Shown piece after piece: positions 15,728-24,708 of a stretch of 46,519 nt of DNA. The translations under genes were made by a program, and so were the position numbers. This DNA is from CAYFFO01 sp964342485 (GTDB lineage: Bacteria; Chloroflexota; Dehalococcoidia; Lucifugimonadales; CAJWER01). The DNA lies in the NCBI GenBank assembly GCA_964342485.1, contig CAYFFO010000016.1, positions 1 to 46,519 of the forward strand. Reading direction: 5' to 3'. Below the pieces are notes generated by a model. That model saw only the letters and a program-made list of their open reading frames with translations. It was not told the DNA's origin and made no database searches. Position 1 is the stretch's first letter. Each line of letters starts with the position of its first letter.

Positions 15728-17695
15728 ATGGCAACCAAAGAGAAAATGAAACAAGAAGAAAAATATACTTCTAGTGATATACAGGTTCTTGAAGGGCTTG
15801 AGGCTGTTAGATTACGCCCCGGAATGTATATAGGGACTACAGGGCAAGCTGGTCTTCATCATTTGATATATGAGTTGGTGGACAATGGTGTTGACGAATA
15901 CATGGCTGGGGAAGCAACTGCAATTTACGTTCATATAAAAGCAGATGGGTCAGTTATGGTAGAGGATGATGGACGTGGCATTCCTGTAGACAAACATAAG
16001 TCAACAGGCCTTTCTGGGGTTGAAACAGTTATGACTACATTGCATGCAGGAGGCAAATTTGGAGGAAAAGCATACAGTGTATCTGGAGGGTTACATGGTG
16101 TAGGTGCTTCAATTGTAAATGCACTTTCAAACAATTTGGGAGTGAAAGTTTACAGGAATGGTAAATGTTATTCACAGGAATTTGCTAAAGGACAGGCAAC
16201 AACCTCTTTGAATTCTGAACCATTGACGCCTGACCAAATAGATCGCCATGGAACGATTGTAGAATTTTTTCCTGATGACACAATATTTGAATCGGTTGCG
16301 TATGACTACGAAATTTTGACAAAACGTTTTAAGGAAATGGCCTATGTGAATAAGGGATTGGCAATTCGGTTTCGTTGTGATTGGTTTCCAGACGAAGCTG
16401 CTGAAGAAACCACATCCGAGAATTCGGAAAGAGATGTAACTTTCAAGTTCGATGGCGGTATAAAAGAATTTGTAACCAATTTAAATGCAAATAGGACCGT
16501 GCTGCATGATGAGCCGTTATATATGGAAAAGCAGGTAGATGGAACAATGGTGGAAGTTGCTATACAGTATCATGACGCTTTTACTGAATCCAGTTATGCT
16601 TTTGCCAATTGTATTAATACTGAAGATGGTGGCACTCATTTGACTGGATTCAAGTCAGCCATCACGAGAGTTGTTAACGATTATGCAAAAAAACAAGGCT
16701 TATTAAAGGAAGGTAATCTAGCCGGGGAAGATACCCGAGAAGGATTGACTTCTATCATAAGTGTTAAGTTACCAGACCCTCAATTTGAAGGACAAACGAA
16801 AACTAAACTTGGTAATCCGGAAGTTCGGAATCAGGTAGAAACTGTTGTAGCAGAGAACGTACAAATATTTTTGGAAGATCATCCTCAGGATTCAAAAAGG
16901 ATCATTGAGAAATGCTTAACATCCCAAAGAGCAAGAGAAGCGGCTCGTAAAGCCAGGGATCTGATTATTCGAAAGAATGCGATGGATGGAGGTTCATTAC
17001 CTGGGAAACTTGCTGATTGCTCAGATAAAAATCCCGAAAATTGCGAGCTGTATCTTGTAGAGGGAGATTCTGCGGGAGGCACTGCAAAAATGGGGCGTGA
17101 TAGAGCTTTTCAGGCGATTTTACCATTAAGAGGCAAGATTCTTAATGTTGAAAAAGCCCGCGAAGACAAGATGCTGTCCAATGAAGCAATACAATCAATC
17201 ACAATAGCGATAGGTGGTGGTCTTGGGGAAGATTTTAACTTAGAAAAACTCCGTTATCATCGCATCATTATAATGACAGATGCTGATGTTGACGGTTCTC
17301 ATATAAGGACCCTGCTGCTCACTTTCTTTTATAGGAATATGCAGCCTTTGATCGCTTCAGGACATCTTTATATGGCTATGCCTCCTTTATATAATGTCAC
17401 TCAAGGTAAAAAACAGCAGTGGGCTTATTCTGAAGATGAATTAGATAAAACTCTGAGCGGTCTTACTGGGAAATCGAGTCCTCATATACAGAGATATAAA
17501 GGACTCGGCGAGATGAATGCTGAGCAACTTTGGGAAACCACTATGAACCCTGAAGATAGAACATTGCTTCAGGTTAATCAAGGTGATGGTGCGGCAGCTG
17601 ATGAAATGTTTTCATTACTTATGGGAGATGTTGTGGAGCCAAGGAGAAATTTTATTCAGACTCATGCTCTTGATGTTAAAAACTTAGATGTTTAA
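15728..17695 (+). CDS. gyrB: DNA gyrase subunit B
   Basis: GyrB is the ATPase subunit of DNA gyrase, which introduces negative supercoils together with GyrA. At 655 residues it has the standard short-form layout: a GHKL ATPase domain with VDNGVDEY and DDGRGIPV, the ATP lid GGKFGGKAYSVSGGLHGVG; a transducer domain; then the TOPRIM domain with EGDSAGG (about 442) and DADVDGSHI; and the C-terminal QRYKGLGEMN, typical of GyrB rather than ParE. GGAGGGAGA precedes the ATG at 15728. gyrA, dnaN and recF are not adjacent, so this is a stand-alone locus. Confidence 0.96.
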   Translation: MATKEKMKQEEKYTSSDIQVLEGLEAVRLRPGMYIGTTGQAGLHHLIYELVDNGVDEYMAGEATAIYVHIKADGSVMVEDDGRGIPVDKHKSTGLSGVETVMTTLHAGGKFGGKAYSVSGGLHGVGASIVNALSNNLGVKVYRNGKCYSQEFAKGQATTSLNSEPLTPDQIDRHGTIVEFFPDDTIFESVAYDYEILTKRFKEMAYVNKGLAIRFRCDWFPDEAAEETTSENSERDVTFKFDGGIKEFVTNLNANRTVLHDEPLYMEKQVDGTMVEVAIQYHDAFTESSYAFANCINTEDGGTHLTGFKSAITRVVNDYAKKQGLLKEGNLAGEDTREGLTSIISVKLPDPQFEGQTKTKLGNPEVRNQVETVVAENVQIFLEDHPQDSKRIIEKCLTSQRAREAARKARDLIIRKNAMDGGSLPGKLADCSDKNPENCELYLVEGDSAGGTAKMGRDRAFQAILPLRGKILNVEKAREDKMLSNEAIQSITIAIGGGLGEDFNLEKLRYHRIIIMTDADVDGSHIRTLLLTFFYRNMQPLIASGHLYMAMPPLYNVTQGKKQQWAYSEDELDKTLSGLTGKSSPHIQRYKGLGEMNAEQLWETTMNPEDRTLLQVNQGDGAAADEMFSLLMGDVVEPRRNFIQTHALDVKNLDV

Positions 17696-17746
17696 TGGAT
17701 GTTATTTTAATATACATCAAAAGCTTGTCTGGTAATTTGATCTTTT

Positions 17747-18667
17747 CTAGTCCCACAGTCCAGTACTAAAATATCGTTCACCCATGTCGTTGATTACGGT
17801 GACAATTTTTCCTTTAGATAAATCTTTAGCAATTATTTGAGCTGCATGGATATAAGCCCCGGAAGATTGGCCAGCAAAAATACCAGATGATGCCAACTTT
17901 TTGGACATTCTATATCCGTCTTCTACATCTATATGTATCATTTGGTCGACTATCTTTTGATTGAAGGTATTGGGCTTTATGTGTCCCTGTCCTAGTGGTT
18001 TGAGTCCTTCAACTCCGGGCCATTCATCGAAGTTGATACCTATTATCTGAATGTTTGGATCATGCTCTTTAAGTTTTAGACCCACTCCACTAATTGTCCC
18101 TCCTGTCCCGACACCTGCAACGAAATGAGTGATATTATTTACTTGTTTCAAAATTTCTTCAGCTGTTGTTTCATAATGTGCTAGCGGGTTATTGATGTTT
18201 GAATATTGGTCAGAATAGAAATATTTATCGGGAGCTGACTCGTAAATACGTTTTACTTCACGTATAGTTTCATCATATCCAAGCATTGGATTGGTAAAGG
18301 TCAATTTCGCACCGTGGGCTAGAAGTCGTTTTTTCCGTTCTTCGCTAGCATTTTCAGGCATTACGAGTTCCACTTTGTAACCAAGAGTTGCTCCAATCAT
18401 TGCATAAGCTATGCCGGCATTACCCGATGTTGCATCAAGGATCACTTGGTGTTTTTTGAGCCTTCCTTTAATCACTGCGTCAGTTAGCATTCTAAGGACA
18501 GGCCTGTCTTTAATTGACCCTCCTGGATTTAGCTGTTCAAATTTAGCATAAATTTTAGATCCACCTTTAAAGGTTCCTAAATTCAGCTTAACGGTTGGAG
18601 TATTACCTATAGCAGCTAGGGTAGGATAATTTGATATGAATTCTTTATGTTCTAAGGGGAAAGTCAT
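17747..18667 (-). CDS. Cysteine synthase-family PLP enzyme
   Basis: This is a fold-type II pyridoxal-phosphate enzyme of 306 residues in the cysteine synthase/cystathionine beta-synthase family. It has PGGSIKDRP with the Schiff-base Lys53, TSGNAGIA (substrate loop, normally TSGNTGIA), the phosphate-binding GTGGTISG, and GQSSGAY near the C-terminus. It most likely makes cysteine from O-acetylserine or O-phosphoserine and a sulfide donor. CysK and CysM cannot be told apart safely here. The Thr-to-Ala change in the substrate loop and GNTPTVKL in place of GNTPLV leave room for another beta-replacement reaction. It is convergent with gyrB and no serine acetyltransferase is adjacent. Confidence 0.82.
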   Translation of the reverse strand: MTFPLEHKEFISNYPTLAAIGNTPTVKLNLGTFKGGSKIYAKFEQLNPGGSIKDRPVLRMLTDAVIKGRLKKHQVILDATSGNAGIAYAMIGATLGYKVELVMPENASEERKKRLLAHGAKLTFTNPMLGYDETIREVKRIYESAPDKYFYSDQYSNINNPLAHYETTAEEILKQVNNITHFVAGVGTGGTISGVGLKLKEHDPNIQIIGINFDEWPGVEGLKPLGQGHIKPNTFNQKIVDQMIHIDVEDGYRMSKKLASSGIFAGQSSGAYIHAAQIIAKDLSKGKIVTVINDMGERYFSTGLWD

Positions 18668-18829
18668 ATTTATCTTATAATCAAAAAGTTACAGAATAGT
18701 ATAGCTAAGTAAACCATATTTACTTACTGATTAAATTAGTTAACTACATCTAGTATATATATGAGACAGACTACTAGTCCAGAGAAGCTAATGTATATGA
18801 TATAGAATTCTTTGGTTAAGTTATGATAC

Positions 18830-18848
18830 GAATCCCGGATTCTTTTTT
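18830..18848 (+). terminator. Short palindrome plus T-run, weak terminator or operator
   Basis: GAATC-CCG-GATTC followed by TTTTTT could form a five-pair hairpin with a U-tract on the plus strand. The stem is short for an intrinsic terminator, and no plus-strand gene ends close by (gyrB ends about 1.1 kb upstream). The symmetry also fits an operator in this divergent promoter region. Confidence 0.25.
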
Positions 18849-18932
18849 GAAATTAAAAATAAGAATCGATAGTATCCTAATGGTGATGATTGCAGAATTA
18901 GTAAAATTCGAATAGATGAAAATTTAATAACT

Positions 18933-18961
18933 TTGATACTATAAATTCCTCTTTGTATGAA
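18933..18961 (+). promoter_or_regulatory. Candidate promoter for NHL protein gene
   Basis: TTGATA and TATGAA with a 17-base spacer would give a transcript start near 18968 and a leader of about 40 bases, ending in the good ribosome site AAAGGAG at 18995-19001. The -10 match is imperfect. Confidence 0.3.
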
Positions 18962-19009
18962 TCAAAGTTTTCTTAGATGTTAAATTTTAAGGTTAAAGGA
19001 GAAATATTG

Positions 19010-20008
19010 ATGCAAATAGGTTCTGGCAATCATATCTACACCTGGCATGAAGATTGGGTAAAGACGCCGATAACTATCAGTGCTAGAAAAGGCTGGTCAC
19101 ATCATGGGATCGTAGTTTCTTCAGATTCTGAGATATATATGGGTCACCCAGATGATCCTGTTGTTCAAGTCTTTGATATGCAGGGTAAATTTTTGCGGTC
19201 TTGGGATAGTAATTGTACTGATACCCACGGGATGACTTTAGTTAAAGAAGGAGATGTAGAATATATTTGGATAGCTGATAATGGTGCAAAGCGCAGGCCA
19301 TCAACAGGCTATGAGTATAGTTCAGATCAGAAACAGATTATAGGACAAGTTATAAAGACTTCCTTGGATGGCGACGTCGTTATGAAACTTGTGACACCTC
19401 CAGTAAATTCTTACCTAAATGGAGACTACAAGCCTACTTGGGTAGCTGTTAATGAGAACGGTAATGGTGATATTTGGGTCGCAGATGGGTATGGATCTAG
19501 TGAAGTACACTGCTTCAATAAAAAGGGGGAATATTTATTAACCATTAACGGTGAAGAGGGTAAACAAGGACACTTCGATTGCCCTCATGCAATTTTCATT
19601 GACAATAGAAAAGTTGATCCTGAATTGTATGTAGCGGACAGAAGTAATTCTTGTGTTCAGGTATATGATATGGAAGGGAATTGGAAGCGGGTTTTCGGCA
19701 GTGAGTTCTTGACAAGTCCTAGTGGATTTGTGGTGGATGGAGATTATTTAGTTATTGCTGAATTGAAAGCAAGGTTGACTATCTGTGATATAGATGACAA
19801 CTATGTTGTCGATCTCGGAGATAATGGGGATGTTACAAATATTCAGGGATGGCCTAATTATCATGATATAAAAGGTGATAGCATAAGACCTGAGCTTGAA
19901 GAAGGAAAATTTAATAGCCCACATGGTATGGCTATTGACCGGGAAGGCAATTTATTTATTTCAGAATGGTTGATTGGTGGGAGATCAATCAAATTGAAGA
20001 AAAATTAG
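19010..20008 (+). CDS. NHL-repeat six-bladed beta-propeller protein
   Basis: This 332-residue protein consists of repeated propeller blades. Characteristic blade segments are WHEDWV...SHHGIVVSSD, VQVFDMQGKFLRSW, NGNGDIWVADGYG, PELYVADRSN..CVQVYDMEGNW and SPHGMAIDREGNLFISEW. Such proteins act as binding scaffolds or as lactonase/peptidylglycine-lyase-like enzymes; no catalytic set is clear enough to choose. No signal peptide is seen, so a cytoplasmic location is likely. The frame opens to an ATG at 18977, but AAAGGAG at 18995-19001 is correctly spaced for the ATG at 19010, which I chose. It lies just upstream of the trp promoter and reads in the same direction, but that promoter separates it from the trp genes. 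Confidence 0.75.
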   Translation: MQIGSGNHIYTWHEDWVKTPITISARKGWSHHGIVVSSDSEIYMGHPDDPVVQVFDMQGKFLRSWDSNCTDTHGMTLVKEGDVEYIWIADNGAKRRPSTGYEYSSDQKQIIGQVIKTSLDGDVVMKLVTPPVNSYLNGDYKPTWVAVNENGNGDIWVADGYGSSEVHCFNKKGEYLLTINGEEGKQGHFDCPHAIFIDNRKVDPELYVADRSNSCVQVYDMEGNWKRVFGSEFLTSPSGFVVDGDYLVIAELKARLTICDIDDNYVVDLGDNGDVTNIQGWPNYHDIKGDSIRPELEEGKFNSPHGMAIDREGNLFISEWLIGGRSIKLKKN

Positions 20009-20032
20009 CTGAATTTAGGGACTATACTACTG

Positions 20033-20062
20033 TTGACATGATTTCTGAGCTACACATATACT
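20033..20062 (+). promoter_or_regulatory. Strong promoter of the trpS-trp operon
   Basis: A perfect TTGACA (20033-20038) and TATACT (20057-20062) are 18 bases apart. Transcription would start near 20069, about 20 bases before T-box Stem I, which is the normal arrangement. Confidence 0.7.
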
Positions 20063-20085
20063 GAGCCATGTAAGATATCAATATT

Positions 20086-20345
20086 AAGAAAGCAGTGATC
20101 AGGATTAGTAGGTCTTTAGCTTGGCTAATAGAGAGCCGGAGTAGCTGTGAACCGGTGCTAGAAGTGGAGATTGAATGGACCTGTGAGCTTCCATCTGAAA
20201 GTTTCGAACTTTAGGACTGGACGGATTGGCTACCGTTATAAAGGCTCCGGAACGTTGTTCCGATAGAGATACTGTTTTTTCAGTGAAATAGGGTGGTACC
20301 ACGGAAAACCCCGTCCCTTGTTTAAGGACGGGGTTTTCATTTTTA
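20086..20345 (+). promoter_or_regulatory. Tryptophan T-box leader (UGG specifier)
   Basis: This is a tRNA-sensing leader. The base of Stem I is AAGC/GCTT and CAGG/CCTG (20090-20103 with 20180 onward), with a kink-turn-like AGTGAT/TGA internal loop. The specifier loop has AGTA at 20107-20110 opposite GAATGGA at 20173-20179, so the specifier codon is TGG (20176-20178), tryptophan. The distal part has GAGAGCCGG and GCTGTGAACCGG. The T-box sequence AGGGTGGTACCACGG is at 20290-20304, with T in the variable bulge position, and is followed by the terminator. Uncharged tRNA-Trp would stabilise the antiterminator and switch on trpS and probably the trp genes behind it. Confidence 0.95.
20305..20345 (+). 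terminator. T-box intrinsic terminator
   Basis: CCCCGTCC (20309-20316) pairs with GGACGGGG (20326-20333) around a nine-base loop and is followed by TTTTCATTTTT. The 5' flank overlaps the T-box antiterminator, as needed for switching. Confidence 0.92.
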
Positions 20346-20403
20346 TAGATACCCATTAACCATTGTCAAGTGTAAAAAACTAAAGGAAAGTCTTAAAAAA
20401 GAT

Positions 20404-21438
20404 ATGAGGACTAAGAAAGAAATCAGGAAACGAGTTTTTAGTGGAATACAACCATCTGGTGATCTTCATTTGGGGAATTACTTAGGGGCGATAAAAGGAT
20501 GGGTTGAGAGACAAAATGATAAAGAAAACTTTTTTTGTATTGTAGACCTACATGCTATAACGGTACCTCAAGAACCTGAGCTTTTACGTAATCGAACTCG
20601 GACAGTAGCAGCAATGTTAATAGCATCCGGACTCTCTCCTGAACAGTGCACTCTTTTTATACAGAGCCATGTTACTGCGCATGCTGAAGGATGTTGGTTA
20701 CTTAATTGTATTACTCCTATAGGGTGGCTGGAACGGATGACTCAATATAAAGACAAAGCTTCAGGTAAAGAGAGTGTTTCTACCGGGCTGCTTGGGTATC
20801 CGGTTTTAATGGCAGCAGATATTATCCTCTATGATGCTGATGAGGTTCCTGTAGGTGATGATCAGAAACAACATGTTGAATTGGCTAGAGATATTTCAAC
20901 ACGTTTCAATCATCTTTATGGCGAAACGTTTACTGTGCCAGAACCGGTTATTCCCGAAGTAGGTGCTCGTGTTATGGGTCTGAATGACCCTATGGTAAAG
21001 ATGTCAAAAACATATTCTCATATTAGAGGTCATTCTGTAGCAATTCTTGATGATCCATCAGAAATTGAACGCTCTTTCAAAAGAGCTGTGACGGATTCAA
21101 GTAATGAGATTCGGTTTTCCGATGATTCGTCTAAGTCTGGGGTAAATAACCTCCTAGAAATTTACAGGGTTGTTACTGGTAAAACAAAAGAAGAAGTAGA
21201 AATGGATTTTAGGGACGCCAGGGGGTATGGAGATTTAAAAATCAGGGTCGCAGAAGTAGTTATTGAAGAGTTACGCCCAATTCAAGAAAAATATCAGGAT
21301 TTGATCGATGACGTATCTGAATTGGACTCTATATTAGCTAGAGGAGCTGAACAGGCAGAGTCTGTGAGTGGAGCCAAACTTAATAAAATAAAGGACCTCT
21401 TTGGCCTGGTTTTGCCATCACCTTTAGGTGCACGATGA
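20404..21438 (+). CDS. trpS: Tryptophanyl-tRNA synthetase
   Basis: TrpRS charges tRNA-Trp with tryptophan. This 344-residue class I synthetase has the usual bacterial length, the HIGH-type motif HLGN (22-25) inside SGIQPSGDLHLGNYLGA, VPVGDDQKQHVELARD and the KMSKS-type motif KMSKT (about 199-203). It is directly behind the T-box with a UGG specifier, which confirms the assignment independently. ATG at 20404 lies about 60 bases after the terminator; the ribosome site is weak (AAAGATATG). trpE follows 69 bases later with no terminator, so trpS probably heads the whole tryptophan operon. Confidence 0.97.
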   Translation: MRTKKEIRKRVFSGIQPSGDLHLGNYLGAIKGWVERQNDKENFFCIVDLHAITVPQEPELLRNRTRTVAAMLIASGLSPEQCTLFIQSHVTAHAEGCWLLNCITPIGWLERMTQYKDKASGKESVSTGLLGYPVLMAADIILYDADEVPVGDDQKQHVELARDISTRFNHLYGETFTVPEPVIPEVGARVMGLNDPMVKMSKTYSHIRGHSVAILDDPSEIERSFKRAVTDSSNEIRFSDDSSKSGVNNLLEIYRVVTGKTKEEVEMDFRDARGYGDLKIRVAEVVIEELRPIQEKYQDLIDDVSELDSILARGAEQAESVSGAKLNKIKDLFGLVLPSPLGAR

Positions 21439-21507
21439 TTGCTATTGAACCAAGATCAGATCATGATAAGAAGTTTCTAAAATCGGAATAGTTTGCAGGA
21501 ATAATTA

Positions 21508-22944
21508 ATGTATCAACCATCATTAGAAGAGGCAAGACGTTTATCAAATAATGGCAACTTGATTAATGTTTATAAAGAAATCAGTGCTAAATCTGAAACA
21601 CCCGTTTCAGTATATTTGAAAATAGCTAAGCCACCGTACTCATTTCTTTTAGAAAGCGCTGAAGAGGATGATGGTATGGGTAGGTATAGTTTCATTGGGA
21701 CTCAGCCATATAAAGTTATAAGGACTGGTCCATCTGAAAAACTTGGTTCAACAGATCCTTTAATACATGTTCAAAAAGAACTTTCAGATAAGATACCTTC
21801 TGGTTTTCCTGATGACCAACGTTTCAATGGTGGTGCAGTAGGGTTTTTATCATACGAAACAGTATCATATTTCGAAGATTTGCCTAGTCCGCCTTCCGAT
21901 CCATTATTGTTACCTGAGTCTGTTTTTATGATGACCGATACTTTTGTAATTTTTGATCATTTGTTAAATAAAATACGTGTTGTTAGCCAAGCATACATAG
22001 AGGATGAAGTAACTATCGCATACCAAAAAGCAGTGTTAAAAATTGATGAAATAGTAAAGCGCATAGAAACTTCTGTGATACCAAATAATACCATTGAGAA
22101 GAACTATAGTGGACATGATGTCAAATTCAACATGTCAAAAGACGAATATGAAAGAATGGTAAAAGTAGTCAAAGATTATATATATAAGGGTGATGTAATA
22201 CAGACAGTAGTTTCTCAGCGTTTCCAACGCCCTATATCGGTTGATCCATTTCAGATCTATCAATCGCTACGGATGATAAATCCATCACCATATATGTACT
22301 ATATGGATTTAAATGGTTTCCAAATAGTGGGTGCCTCACCTGAGTTGCTTGTTCAAGTAGAAAATGGTCGAGTAGCAACCCATCCAATTGCGGGCACACG
22401 ACCAAGGGGTGCGGATACTGCAGAGGACATAGCTTTAGAGAATGATCTTTTGGATGATGAAAAAGAGCGTGCAGAACACATCATGCTTGTAGATTTAGGC
22501 AGGAATGATATTGGCAAAGTTAGTAAGGCAGGTACTGTTGAGGTTACACAGTTCATGGACGTGGAAAGGTATTCTCATGTCATGCATCTTGTTTCACATG
22601 TAACTGGAAGTTTACGTGAAGATTATAATAGTTTTGATGTTTTAAGGGCTTGTTTCCCTGCAGGAACCGTTTCAGGAGCTCCTAAAATACGAGCAATGGA
22701 GATAATTGCAGAATTAGAGCCTGACAAGAGGGGTCCTTATGCTGGAGCAGTAGGCTATTTTGATTTTGCAGGTAATCTAGATACTGCAATAACTATCCGT
22801 ACACTTGTTATAAAAGACGGTGTTGCATATACCCAGGCAGGGGGCGGTATTGTACACGATAGTAACCCGGGAACCGAGTTCGAAGAGACTGTTCATAAAG
22901 CTTCAGCTGTACTTCGAGCAATTGAAAATGCGGAAAAGTCATGA
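21508..22944 (+). CDS. trpE: Anthranilate synthase component I
   Basis: TrpE converts chorismate to anthranilate using ammonia supplied by TrpG. It has 478 residues; the N-terminal tryptophan-binding element LLESAE (feedback-inhibition site) is present, which separates it from PabB. The catalytic domain carries SRF..PI, IAGTRPRG, DDEKERAEHIMLVDLGRNDIGKV, PAGTVSGAPK and GGGIVHDSNP. AGGA precedes the ATG. Feedback by tryptophan at the protein level and T-box control at the RNA level would act together. Confidence 0.96.
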   Translation: MYQPSLEEARRLSNNGNLINVYKEISAKSETPVSVYLKIAKPPYSFLLESAEEDDGMGRYSFIGTQPYKVIRTGPSEKLGSTDPLIHVQKELSDKIPSGFPDDQRFNGGAVGFLSYETVSYFEDLPSPPSDPLLLPESVFMMTDTFVIFDHLLNKIRVVSQAYIEDEVTIAYQKAVLKIDEIVKRIETSVIPNNTIEKNYSGHDVKFNMSKDEYERMVKVVKDYIYKGDVIQTVVSQRFQRPISVDPFQIYQSLRMINPSPYMYYMDLNGFQIVGASPELLVQVENGRVATHPIAGTRPRGADTAEDIALENDLLDDEKERAEHIMLVDLGRNDIGKVSKAGTVEVTQFMDVERYSHVMHLVSHVTGSLREDYNSFDVLRACFPAGTVSGAPKIRAMEIIAELEPDKRGPYAGAVGYFDFAGNLDTAITIRTLVIKDGVAYTQAGGGIVHDSNPGTEFEETVHKASAVLRAIENAEKS

Positions 22945-22982
22945 TGGTATTTATTGGGAAAAAAAATTAGTGGGAGTTCTGG

Positions 22983-23546
22983 ATGATACTCTTAATTGAT
23001 AATTACGATAGTTTTACTTATAACCTGTATCAATATATGTCAGAACTGGGGGCAGAAATATTTGTTGCTAGAAATGACGATATAACTGTCGAAGAAATAA
23101 AGAAACTATCACCAGAAAAGATTGTTATCTCTCCTGGGCCATGTACCCCTGAAAAAGCAGGTATTTCAAATGAAGTCATAGGATTTTTTGGTTCAACAAC
23201 TCGAATTTTGGGTGTTTGTCTTGGTCATCAGTGTGTAGGTTTTTCTTATGGAGGGAAAGTGGGTTCTGCCGGAGAAATAATGCATGGTAAAACTTCGATG
23301 GTACATCATGATGGGCTAGGTTTGTTTCAGGGTATACCGAATCCTTTTGAAGCCATAAGATACCATTCTTTGGCTGTTTATAGGGATGACCTACCAGAAG
23401 AACTTGAAGTTACTGCATGGACGGAAAATGGTATCATCATGGGTGTTCGACACAAGACAGATCCTGTAGAAGGTATCCAATTTCACCCCGAGTCAATAAT
23501 GACCAAGGCAGGGAAAGATATACTAGCTAATTTTCTAGCCATGTGA
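22983..23546 (+). CDS. trpG: Anthranilate synthase glutaminase
   Basis: TrpG is a class I glutamine amidotransferase that supplies ammonia to TrpE. It has 187 residues with the triad Cys79 (GVCLGHQ), His168 and Glu170 (QFHPES), and the opening DNYDSFTYNL typical of TrpG/PabA. It lies 38 bases after trpE with GGAG before the ATG. It may also serve PabB elsewhere. The next gap, 148 bases before trpD, is the largest inside this operon. Confidence 0.95.
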   Translation: MILLIDNYDSFTYNLYQYMSELGAEIFVARNDDITVEEIKKLSPEKIVISPGPCTPEKAGISNEVIGFFGSTTRILGVCLGHQCVGFSYGGKVGSAGEIMHGKTSMVHHDGLGLFQGIPNPFEAIRYHSLAVYRDDLPEELEVTAWTENGIIMGVRHKTDPVEGIQFHPESIMTKAGKDILANFLAM

Positions 23547-23694
23547 TCCTCTATCAAGACATTCGATCAATGATATTAATAATTAATACATTTTTTGTTT
23601 ATGCTCTGTAAACATTTTATTAGGCTAATTTGAGGTGATCATCATCTGTGATTAGCTTTTATATTTGTAAAAATAATCAACTAGGGAGTACAAG

Positions 23695-24708
23695 ATGATT
23701 AAAGATGCGATTGCTAAGTTGGTTGAAGGTAGGCCGCTTACAGACCAAGAAGCTAGTTTTAGTATGCGAGAAATTATGGATGGTGATGCAAGTCCAGCCC
23801 AAATAGCTGCTTTTGTCACCGCTTTAAGGCTAAAAGGGGAAACATTAGAAGAAGTGCTGAGTATGTCTCAGGTGATGAGGGAGAAATCTTTGCACGTTGA
23901 TGTTGAAGGCCCGGTGATTGACACATGTGGTACAGGTGGTGATGCTTCAGGTACTTTTAATATTTCTACAACCGTTGGGTTGGTAGTTGCGGGATCGGGT
24001 ACCAAGGTAGCCAAACACGGCAATAGAGCAGCTTCAGGGTCTACTGGGAGCGCAGACGTACTTGAAGAACTTGGTGTTAGCATCCAATTAAGTCCTGAGG
24101 ATGTCAAGAAATGTATAGAAGAAACTGGTTTTGGATTTATGTTTGCACAGATATTTCATCCAGCAATGAAATTTGCAGCTGCACCTAGAAAAGAGATTGG
24201 CATTAGAACTATTTTTAATACGCTAGGTCCGTTAATGAATCCTGCTAGAGCGAACGCTCAAGTTTTTGGAATGGCTGACGCTGGCTTAGCTAACCTAGTT
24301 ACTCAATTTTTGACTAAACAATCTGTGCATCATGCCTTGTTAGTTCATGGCGAGGATGGGCTAGATGAAATTAGTCTTGCAGGAAAAACAGATGTTTGGG
24401 AACTAAAAGATGGTACTGTATCGACATACACTGTTATGCCAGACGACTTTGGTCTTGATGTTATTGATAACCTAGAATTGAAAGTAAAAAGCATTAAAGA
24501 AAGTGCTTCAGTGATCAAGTCTATTTTAGACGGGGATTTAGGGCCTCGTAGGGATGTGGTCTTAGCTAATGCAAGTGCAGCTCTGGTCGCTGCAGATAGG
24601 GCAAAAACTTTTAGAGATGGGGTTTTAATAGCCAGAGACGCTATAGATTCAGGTCAGTCTAAGAGGGTACTTGATCACTTGATTGAACTTAGTCAAAAAC
24701 TAAATTGA
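23695..24708 (+). CDS. trpD: Anthranilate phosphoribosyltransferase
   Basis: TrpD joins anthranilate to the ribose phosphate of PRPP. It has 337 residues, the family's length, with the PRPP/pyrophosphate loop GTGGDASGTFNIST, KHGNRAASGSTGSADVLEELG, and GPLMNPA. GGGAG precedes the ATG at 23695. The stop TGA (24706-24708) overlaps the TTG start of the next gene (sequence TTGA), indicating translational coupling to an HAD phosphatase. Confidence 0.96.
   Translation: MIKDAIAKLVEGRPLTDQEASFSMREIMDGDASPAQIAAFVTALRLKGETLEEVLSMSQVMREKSLHVDVEGPVIDTCGTGGDASGTFNISTTVGLVVAGSGTKVAKHGNRAASGSTGSADVLEELGVSIQLSPEDVKKCIEETGFGFMFAQIFHPAMKFAAAPRKEIGIRTIFNTLGPLMNPARANAQVFGMADAGLANLVTQFLTKQSVHHALLVHGEDGLDEISLAGKTDVWELKDGTVSTYTVMPDDFGLDVIDNLELKVKSIKESASVIKSILDGDLGPRRDVVLANASAALVAADRAKTFRDGVLIARDAIDSGQSKRVLDHLIELSQKLN

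Larger units (their letters stand above)
18668..19009. other. Non-coding gap between divergent genes
   Basis: This 342-base AT-rich gap separates the minus-strand cysteine synthase-family gene from the plus-strand NHL gene. It holds a perfect palindrome GAATCCCGGATTC at 18830-18842 followed by six T, and a moderate promoter (TTGATA 18933-18938, 17 bases, TATGAA 18956-18961) pointing at the NHL gene. No small ORF with a ribosome site and no RNA gene were recognised. Confidence 0.5.

Noticed and set aside
18977..19009. Upstream ATG for the NHL protein
   Set aside because: The added residues encode the ribosome site AAAGGAG itself, which is spaced for the ATG at 19010.
20105..20356. 83-residue open frame on the minus strand
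   Set aside because: It is the reverse of the T-box leader; the RNA structure explains the sequence.
23600..23640. GTTTA...TAAAC hairpin between trpG and trpD as a terminator
   Set aside because: The arms are only five bases, AT-rich, and no T-run follows; it would not stop transcription.
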